A stretch of DNA of 64,000 bases from Frigoribacterium sp. PhB160 (GTDB taxonomy: Bacteria > Actinomycetota > Actinomycetes > Actinomycetales > Microbacteriaceae): positions 783,564-847,563 of the forward strand of contig NZ_RKIE01000001.1 in the NCBI RefSeq assembly GCF_003751785.1, in the 5' to 3' direction. Shown here piece by piece: positions 58,676 to 64,000 of the stretch. The translations under genes and the position numbers were made by a program. A model generated the notes under the pieces. That model was given only the letters and a program-made list of their open reading frames with translations, did not search any database and was not told the DNA's origin. Numbering within the stretch: the stretch's first letter is position 1; the number at the start of each line of letters is the position of its first letter.

Positions 58676-59905
58676 GTGACCACCGTCCTGCACCCCGGCG
58701 ACTCCCTGACGCGGCGCCAGCGACTCGTCTACGTGATCGTGCTCGGCGCGCTCACCGCGCTCGGGCCGTTCACGATCGACCTGTACCTGCCGGCGTTCCC
58801 CGCGCTCGAGGACGACCTCGGCGTGACGGCGGGCCTCGTGCAGCTGACGCTGACCGCCACGACCGTCGGCTTCGGCGTCGGCCAGCTGCTGGTCGGCCCG
58901 TGGAGCGACAAGGTCGGCCGCCGCACGCCCCTGATCGCCGCCACGGCCCTGCACATCCTCGCGAGCGTCGGCGCCGCGACGGCCCCCGACATCGCGTGGC
59001 TCGGCGTGTTCCGCGTGCTGCAGGGCATGGGCGCCGCGGCCGGCGGCGTCGTCGCGATGGCGATGGTGCGCGACCTGTTCGGCGGCCTGCCGCTCGTCCG
59101 CATGCTGTCGCGTCTCGCGCTCGTCAACGGCATGGCGCCGATCCTCGCCCCGGTGATCGGCTCGCAGCTGCTCGTCTTCACGAGCTGGCGCGGCGTGTTC
59201 GTCTTCCTCGTCGCGTACGGGGCGTTCGTCATCGTCGCCGCGATGTTCCTCATCGTCGAGACGCTGCCGCCCGCCCGTCGGGCCGAGGCCGGGCACTCGA
59301 CCCTGGGCCAGCGGTACAAGTCCCTGTTCAGCGACCGGGTCTTCGTCGGCGTCGCCCTCATCGGCGCGATGGTCTTCTCCGGGCTCTTCACCTACCTGTC
59401 GGCGTCGTCCTTCCTCTTCCAGGAGGTCTACGGCCTCGACGCCCAGCAGTACGGCTACCTCTTCGCCGTCAACTCCCTCGGCATCGTCGCGGGCGTGCAG
59501 ATCAGCTCTCGCCTCGCGCGGCGGATCGGCCCGCAGTGGATCCTCGCCGGCGCCACCAGCGTGCTGCTGCTCGCCGCGATCGCCATCGTGGTGCTCGACT
59601 CGCTCGGCGCGGGCCTCGTCGGCATCCTCGTGCCGCTCTGGTTCTTCATCGCGGCGTGCGGCTTCACCTTCCCCCAGGTGCAGGTGCTCGGCCTCGCGAA
59701 CCACGGCAAGGAGGCCGGCACCGCGGCGTCCCTCCTCGGCGCGCTCAACTTCGGGCTGGCCGGCCTCATCTCGCCGGTCGTCGGGTTCCTCGGCATCGGC
59801 TCCGCCGTCCCGATGGGCAGCGTGATGATCTGCACCACGATCGTCGGCATCCTCGCGCTCTGGCTGCTGGTGCGCCCCCGCACCGTCCCGCCGCTCGGCC
59901 ACTGA
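58676..59905 (+). CDS. Bcr/CflA-family MFS drug exporter
   Basis: The 409-residue protein has 12 membrane helices, the start VIVLGALTALGPFTIDLYLPAFPAL with the acidic TMS1 site typical of DHA1 Bcr/CflA transporters, motif A GPWSDKVGRRTPLI, and QGMGAAAGGVVAMAMVRDLF. It should export drugs such as bicyclomycin or related compounds against protons. GTG 58676 has GAAGG seven bases before it. The TetR gene is divergent. A dispersed-word copy lies at 58643 in the leader. Confidence 0.9.
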   Translation: MTTVLHPGDSLTRRQRLVYVIVLGALTALGPFTIDLYLPAFPALEDDLGVTAGLVQLTLTATTVGFGVGQLLVGPWSDKVGRRTPLIAATALHILASVGAATAPDIAWLGVFRVLQGMGAAAGGVVAMAMVRDLFGGLPLVRMLSRLALVNGMAPILAPVIGSQLLVFTSWRGVFVFLVAYGAFVIVAAMFLIVETLPPARRAEAGHSTLGQRYKSLFSDRVFVGVALIGAMVFSGLFTYLSASSFLFQEVYGLDAQQYGYLFAVNSLGIVAGVQISSRLARRIGPQWILAGATSVLLLAAIAIVVLDSLGAGLVGILVPLWFFIAACGFTFPQVQVLGLANHGKEAGTAASLLGALNFGLAGLISPVVGFLGIGSAVPMGSVMICTTIVGILALWLLVRPRTVPPLGH

Positions 59906-60001
59906 CCCCCGCCGGAGGCGCGGCGCGGCCGACCAGCACCGCCGCCGGCCCCGGACCGCCGCCGCTCCGCCGGCACCGGCGCCGACCCCCTCCCCGCCGG
60001 G

Positions 60002-60007
60002 TACGGT
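60002..60007 (+). promoter_or_regulatory. Leaderless-type -10 box (TACGGT) of the PAP2 gene
   Basis: TACGGT is six bases before the ATG at 60014. Confidence 0.5.
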
Positions 60008-60013
60008 CTGGTG

Positions 60014-60754
60014 ATGACCTCGACGCCGCACCGCCCGCCCGCCGGCCCCAAGCCGCCGACCCCGGCGGAGGAGCGCGTCGCCCGACGGGTGCAGCGCCGC
60101 TGGTGGGTGTTCAGCGCCCTCGGCGCGATCGGCGTGGTGCTGCTGCTCGGCGTCGTCATCACGGCCCGCGCCGGCAGCATCGCCGTCGACGAGGACTTCA
60201 TGGGCGAGCTCGTCGAGCACCGCAGCCCGTTCTGGGAGGCGCCCGCCCTCGTCTTCAACGTCGTGGGAGCGGGCCTGATCGGCGTGTTCGTCGTGCCGCT
60301 CGGCGTCGCCCTGCTGCTCGTGCTGCGACGTCGGCCCTGGGCGGCCGGCTACTGGATCGCCGCCTGCGCGGCGAGCGCGGGCGTCGTGCAGGTCGTCAAG
60401 CACCTGTTCGGCCGGGCGCGGCCGGCGGAGATCCTCGTCGTCAGCGACTACGGCTCGTTCCCCTCCGGCCACACGGCGAACGCGGCCACGATGGCCGTCG
60501 TGCTCGGGGTCGTCCTCCGGCGCGCGTGGATCTGGGCGGCGGGGGTCGCCTACACGATCCTCATGCTGCTGAGCCGCACCTACCTCGGGGCCCACTGGCT
60601 CACCGACACCGTCGGGGGCCTGCTGATCGGGGCGGGCGTCGCGGTCGTGCTCTGGGCCCCGGTCGCCCACCGCCTCCTCGACGAGCAGGAACGGGCACGG
60701 GGCCGCGGCTGGCTCTGGCAGCGCCGCGACGCCGTGCCTAGGCTGACCGCATGA
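60014..60754 (+). CDS. PAP2-family membrane phosphatase
   Basis: The 246-residue protein has a short cytoplasmic start and five or six helices, with the three PAP2 motifs KHLFGRARP, FPSGHTANAA and SRTYLGAHWLTD. Such enzymes remove phosphate from lipid or isoprenoid diphosphates such as undecaprenyl pyrophosphate. ATG 60014 follows the -10 by six bases; GTG 60011 is an alternative. Its stop overlaps the next ATG as ATGA. Confidence 0.9.
   Translation: MTSTPHRPPAGPKPPTPAEERVARRVQRRWWVFSALGAIGVVLLLGVVITARAGSIAVDEDFMGELVEHRSPFWEAPALVFNVVGAGLIGVFVVPLGVALLLVLRRRPWAAGYWIAACAASAGVVQVVKHLFGRARPAEILVVSDYGSFPSGHTANAATMAVVLGVVLRRAWIWAAGVAYTILMLLSRTYLGAHWLTDTVGGLLIGAGVAVVLWAPVAHRLLDEQERARGRGWLWQRRDAVPRLTA
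60739..60744 (+). promoter_or_regulatory. Leaderless-type -10 box (TAGGCT) of the HerA-like gene
   Basis: TAGGCT lies inside the last codons of the PAP2 gene, six bases before the ATG at 60751, so the second gene can also be made from its own transcript. Confidence 0.5.
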
Positions 60755-62688
60755 CCGACGCGCTCGAGCAGGCCAGGGCGGAGGCCGCCGCGGCGGTCGC
60801 CGCCGCCGAGAAGGCGAAGCAGGACGCGGAGGCGGCGCTCGCCCGGGCGCAGCAGCTCGCCGACGCCGCCGAGGCGGCCGAGCGGGAGGCGGCGAGCACC
60901 GCCGAGCAGGAGGCGACGAGCCGTGCCGAGCACGAGGCGAGCGCTCCGGCCGAGCCGCCCCGCGCCTCCTCGGGGCCCCTGTCGGGGGAGGCCGTCGAGG
61001 CCGTCCGTGCGGGCTACGCCTTCGCCGGGCCCGCGCTCGAGATCGGCGCGCTCGTCAACGGCGAGGCGCTCGCGGACGTGCCGGTGCGGATCCCGCTCGC
61101 GATGCTCAACCGCCACGGCCTGGTCGCGGGTGCGACCGGCACGGGCAAGACGAAGACCCTGCAGGTGCTCGCCGAACAGCTCTCCGCCGCCGGGGTGCCC
61201 GTGTTCGCCGCCGACGTCAAGGGCGACCTCTCGGGCATCGCGACCGCGGGCGAGCCCTCCGAGAAACTGCTCGCCCGCACGCGCGGCATCGGCCAGGACT
61301 GGACCCCCGCCGCCGCCCCGACCGAGTACTTCGCGCTCGGCGGCGTGGGCACCGGCGTGCCCGTCCGCGCCACGGTGAGCGGCTTCGGCTCGCTGCTGCT
61401 CAGCAAGGTGCTCGGCCTCAACGACACGCAGGAGTCGAGCCTCGGCCTGGTCTTCCACTACGCCGAGCGGGCGGGCCTGCCACTGCTCGACCTCGCCGAC
61501 CTGCGGAGCGTGCTGACCTGGCTGACGAGCGACGACGGCAAGGCCGAGCTCGACGACCTGGGCGGGCTGAGCAAGGCGACCGTCGGCGTCATCCTCCGCG
61601 AGCTGATCACGTTCGCCGACCAGGGGGCCGACCAGTTCTTCGGCGAGCCCGAGATCGACACCGCCGTCTTCCTCCGTCAGGCCGCGGACGGCCGGGGCGT
61701 CGTCAGCCTGCTCGAGGTGCCGGGCGTGCAGGACCGCCCGGCCCTCTTCTCGACCTTCCTGATGTGGCTGCTGGCCGACCTCTACAACGACCTGCCCGAG
61801 GTCGGCGACCTCGCGGCGCCGAAGCTCGTCTTCTTCTTCGACGAGGCGCACCTGCTCTTCACCGACGCGTCGAAGGAGTTCCTCGCGCAGATCACCCAGA
61901 CGGTGCGCCTGATCCGCTCGAAGGGCGTCGGCATCGTCTTCGTCACGCAGACCCCGAAGGACGTCCCGTCCGCCGTGCTCGCCCAGCTCGGCTCGCGGGT
62001 GCAGCACCAGCTGCGCGCCTTCACGCCCGACGACGCCAAGGCGCTGCGGGCGACCGTCTCGACCTACCCGACGAGCGAGTACGACCTCGGTGCCGTGCTC
62101 ACGACCCTCGCCACCGGGGAGGCGGTCGTGACGGTCATGGACGAGCGCGGCGCCCCCAGCCCGGTCGCCTGGACGCGCCTCCGGGCCCCCCGGGGCTCGA
62201 TGTCGCCGACGCCGGCCGACGTCATGCAGGCGACCGTCGACGCCTCGCCGCTGCAGGCCGTCTACGGGGCCGCGGTCGACCGCGACTCGGCCCGCGAGAT
62301 CCTCGCCCGCAAGCTCGAGGCCGCGGCCCTGGCGCAGCGCGAGCTGACCGAGGCGACGGCCCGGCAGGCGACCGTCGACGCCCAGCTGAAGGAGGCGGCG
62401 GCCCGGGAGCGCGCGGACGCCGCGGCCCAGAAGGGGGCCGAGAAGGAACGGAAGGCCGCGCAGGCCGAGTACGAGCGTCAGCAGAGGGACTTCGAGCGGG
62501 CGGAGAAGGCGGCCGCCTCGGCGCGGGCGCGGCGCTCGGGGTCGACCCGCGCCTCCTCGTCGCGGTCGGGCGGCGCGAGCGGCACGGGTGCCGGCGGGGT
62601 GATCGGCGACGTGCTCGGCTCGAGCGCCGGCAAGGCGATCGTGCGCGAGGTCGTCAAGGGCATCTTCGGGACGCTGCGACGCCGGTAG
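60751..62688 (+). CDS. HerA-like/DUF853 P-loop ATPase with coiled-coil flanks
   Basis: The 645-residue protein has an Ala/Glu coiled-coil first 65 residues, then a HerA/FtsK-like ATPase with GATGTGKTKTLQVL (Walker A), FAADVKGDLSGIA, LVFFFDEAHLLF (Walker B) and FVTQTPKDVPSAVLAQLGSR. A second Ala/Arg/Glu coiled coil spans about 510-590 and a Gly/Ser-rich linker precedes a conserved end. It is a DNA-translocase-like protein of the YjgR type, whose role is not known. The ends of the coiled coils are encoded by dispersed-word copies at 60959 and 62546. Confidence 0.87.
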   Translation: MTDALEQARAEAAAAVAAAEKAKQDAEAALARAQQLADAAEAAEREAASTAEQEATSRAEHEASAPAEPPRASSGPLSGEAVEAVRAGYAFAGPALEIGALVNGEALADVPVRIPLAMLNRHGLVAGATGTGKTKTLQVLAEQLSAAGVPVFAADVKGDLSGIATAGEPSEKLLARTRGIGQDWTPAAAPTEYFALGGVGTGVPVRATVSGFGSLLLSKVLGLNDTQESSLGLVFHYAERAGLPLLDLADLRSVLTWLTSDDGKAELDDLGGLSKATVGVILRELITFADQGADQFFGEPEIDTAVFLRQAADGRGVVSLLEVPGVQDRPALFSTFLMWLLADLYNDLPEVGDLAAPKLVFFFDEAHLLFTDASKEFLAQITQTVRLIRSKGVGIVFVTQTPKDVPSAVLAQLGSRVQHQLRAFTPDDAKALRATVSTYPTSEYDLGAVLTTLATGEAVVTVMDERGAPSPVAWTRLRAPRGSMSPTPADVMQATVDASPLQAVYGAAVDRDSAREILARKLEAAALAQRELTEATARQATVDAQLKEAAARERADAAAQKGAEKERKAAQAEYERQQRDFERAEKAAASARARRSGSTRASSSRSGGASGTGAGGVIGDVLGSSAGKAIVREVVKGIFGTLRRR

Positions 62689-62734
62689 GGACGAGCCGGG
62701 CCGCGTCGGGCCGGGGCCGCGACCCGGCGGGTCG

Positions 62735-63397
62735 TCAGCCCGCCAGCACGCCGTAGAGCAGCACGAGGCCGCCCGTCGCCGCGGCGAAGAGACCGACGAC
62801 GACGGGGCCGCTCAGCCACGGCCTGCCCTCGTACCAGTAGCGGGCCGCGGGGTGCTCGCGGTGGAACTCGCGCGGCGTGAGCGGCTTGGCGACGCGCGTC
62901 GTCGGCACGTCGAGGGCCTCGACCACGCGGGCCACGGCCTCCTCCGACCAGTACGTGCCGCGCATGCGGAACAGGCGTGCGCCGGAGGCGTCGGTGGCGT
63001 ACAGCTGCGGCACCGTCTCGGTCGAGTGGCTGAGGTACGTGCGGACGAGCACGAGCGCGGCGATGCGGTCGCGGCGCAGGCGGACGAAGCCCGGCAGCCA
63101 GCCGCGCTTGACGAACTCCGTCGGCGACACGACCGTCGACGAGACGCGGTAGCGCCAGTAGGCGACGAGGCCGATGACGATCACGACGTCGGCGACCCAG
63201 AGCACGGCGGGCCAGTCGCCGGTGTCGTGGGTCAGCCAGAGGAGGAGTGCCGCGACGGGCGCGAGGCTCGCGATCGCGGTGAGGGTGGCGCTGCGGGCGA
63301 GGGACGGGCGGGGCAGGACGACGACCTCGTCGACCGCGTCGACCAGCTCGACGTCGGCCTCGTACCCGGCCTCGTCGCGTGGCACGTCCAACGTCAT
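62735..63397 (-). CDS. Membrane protein with possible PH-like domain
   Basis: The 220-residue protein has an acidic start, two membrane helices near residues 33-75 (SLAPVAALLLWLTH and VADVVIVIGLVAYW), a soluble middle with RYRVSSTVVSPTEFVKRGWLP that resembles bacterial PH-like domains, and one C-terminal membrane hairpin (GPVVVGLFAAATGGLVLLYG). I do not recognise a specific family. ATG 63397 follows GAGGGGG. No partner is evident. Confidence 0.6.
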   Translation of the reverse strand: MTLDVPRDEAGYEADVELVDAVDEVVVLPRPSLARSATLTAIASLAPVAALLLWLTHDTGDWPAVLWVADVVIVIGLVAYWRYRVSSTVVSPTEFVKRGWLPGFVRLRRDRIAALVLVRTYLSHSTETVPQLYATDASGARLFRMRGTYWSEEAVARVVEALDVPTTRVAKPLTPREFHREHPAARYWYEGRPWLSGPVVVGLFAAATGGLVLLYGVLAG

Positions 63398-63496
63398 CCC
63401 GCCCCCTCGGCAGTCACGACGTCCCTCCCCACCGGAGGGGACCGCCACCCCGGCAGCCTGTCGTCGGGGTCGAGCCTAGGTGATCGAGAGCGCCCG

Positions 63497-63514
63497 CCGG
63501 ACGATCCTGTCCGG
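63497..63514. other. Short hairpin before the membrane-protein gene
   Basis: CCGGAC and GTCCGG flank GATCCT in the 155-bp gap between two minus-strand genes. It could be a weak terminator for the S4 gene. Nothing else is seen in the gap. Confidence 0.35.
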
Positions 63515-63552
63515 TCCGCGATGCCCCAGTGCGGGGGCGGGCCGCCGGGCCG

Positions 63553-63924
63553 TCAGCGGTCGCGGAGCTTCTCGAGGTCGCGTCGCTCGCGCTTCGTCGG
63601 ACGACCCGCGCCGCGCTCGCGGACGGGCACGGCCGCGACCTCCTCTCGCGGCGGGGGAGGGGGCGTCAGGTCGTCCGCGGCCAGCGCCGCCGCCGGGGCG
63701 CCGACCCGCTTCACGATGCACTGCCGGACGACCAGGACGCGCTCGACGCCGCCCAGCCGCACCCGCACCTCGTCGCCGGGGCGGACCGCCTGCGCCGCCT
63801 TGACCCGCTCGCCGCCGACGCGCACGTGACCCGCGCGGCAGGCCGCGGTCGCCGCCGAGCGCGTCTTCACCACGCGCACCGCCCACAGCCAGGCGTCGAC
63901 GCGGCAGGAGGCGGGGGAGTCCAT
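63553..63924 (-). CDS. S4-domain RNA-binding protein (Hsp15-like)
   Basis: The 123-residue basic protein has an S4 fold, RVDAWLWAVRVVKTRSAATAA and GHVRVGGERVKAAQAVRPGD, then a Pro-rich link and a Lys/Arg-rich tail ending RPTKRERRDLEKLRDR. Hsp15 relatives rescue stalled 50S subunits. ATG 63924 is six bases after TACGAT. Confidence 0.87.
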   Translation of the reverse strand: MDSPASCRVDAWLWAVRVVKTRSAATAACRAGHVRVGGERVKAAQAVRPGDEVRVRLGGVERVLVVRQCIVKRVGAPAAALAADDLTPPPPPREEVAAVPVRERGAGRPTKRERRDLEKLRDR

Positions 63925-63930
63925 CCGACG

Positions 63931-63936
63931 ATCGTA
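63931..63936 (-). promoter_or_regulatory. Leaderless-type -10 box (TACGAT) of the S4-domain gene
   Basis: On the minus strand TACGAT is six bases before the ATG at 63924. Confidence 0.5.
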
Positions 63937-64000
63937 CGTCGCGGGGCGGCGGCCGACCGCTCGTCCGAGGGCGTCCGCACGGGCGTCCGTCGTCCGCTAC

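Overview
The window is high-G+C actinobacterial chromosome, most likely from the family Microbacteriaceae. The evidence is the strong C/G third-position bias, the many GTG starts, the repeated GTGA/ATGA stop-start overlaps, the hadAB-murB / tRNA-Trp-secE-nusG-rplK-rplA order also known from other actinobacteria, a GH25 lysozyme carrying cell-wall-binding type 2 repeats, and -10 hexamers placed directly in front of start codons. I cannot fix the genus. There is no sign of a prophage, plasmid, transposase or CRISPR array; this is a core chromosome segment with several accessory islands.

Layout. 0-8.5 kb: the end of a polyprenyl diphosphate synthase, a ferredoxin/adrenodoxin-type NADP reductase, YajQ, cardiolipin synthase, tRNA-Tyr, an inositol-monophosphatase-family enzyme, an M23 endopeptidase behind a CRP/GlxR-like palindrome, a GH13 alpha-glucosidase and a 2'-5' RNA ligase-family protein. 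8.7-13.6 kb: tRNA-Thr and tRNA-Met, then a type III polyketide synthase, methyltransferase and FAD monooxygenase in a stop-start-coupled operon, facing a UbiA prenyltransferase; together they look like a phenolic-lipid/quinone pathway. 13.7-20.2 kb: hadA-hadB-murB, an aminotransferase, tRNA-Trp, secE, nusG, rplK and rplA. 20.2-24.7 kb: a GNAT enzyme, a quinone-reductase-like protein, a Pr6Pr-type membrane protein, a YqaJ-type nuclease and a ROK regulator. 24.8-32.2 kb: a sugar or polyol uptake and oxidation operon (epimerase, Gfo/Idh/MocA dehydrogenase, binding lipoprotein, two permeases, second epimerase, beta-propeller protein) without its own ATPase. 32.2-37.1 kb: a MacB-like ABC exporter pair divergent from a response regulator/histidine kinase pair. 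37.1-38.4 kb: rplJ-rplL with a long leader. 38.4-48 kb: amino-acid permease, LuxR regulator, ABC exporter, DUF305/DUF3105 pair, cystathionine beta-synthase and cystathionine gamma-synthase/lyase. 48-57 kb: GH25 lysozyme, an MFS transporter, then a LacI regulator and an mmsA-mmsB-chvE monosaccharide transporter. 57-64 kb: MOSC protein, TetR regulator and MFS drug exporter, PAP2 phosphatase, HerA-like ATPase, a membrane protein and an S4 RNA-binding protein.

Signals the genes do not explain. (1) A dispersed word, core GGAGGCGCG and long form CGAGGAGGCGCGGG, occurs about 36 times by eye, 18 in each orientation, inside genes and between them, sometimes as inverted pairs; it resembles the behaviour of uptake-signal or Chi-type words. 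(2) The rplJL promoter seems to be built into the terminator hairpin of the upstream kinase gene, with the -35 hexamer in the loop. (3) The tRNA-Trp/secE spacer holds a ladder of alternating complementary hexamers. (4) About twenty genes have a TANNNT-like box 5-7 nt before the start codon, which implies widespread leaderless transcription. (5) Two matching LacI-type operators link the LacI gene to the monosaccharide transporter operon. Everything is by eye; no database search or count was run.
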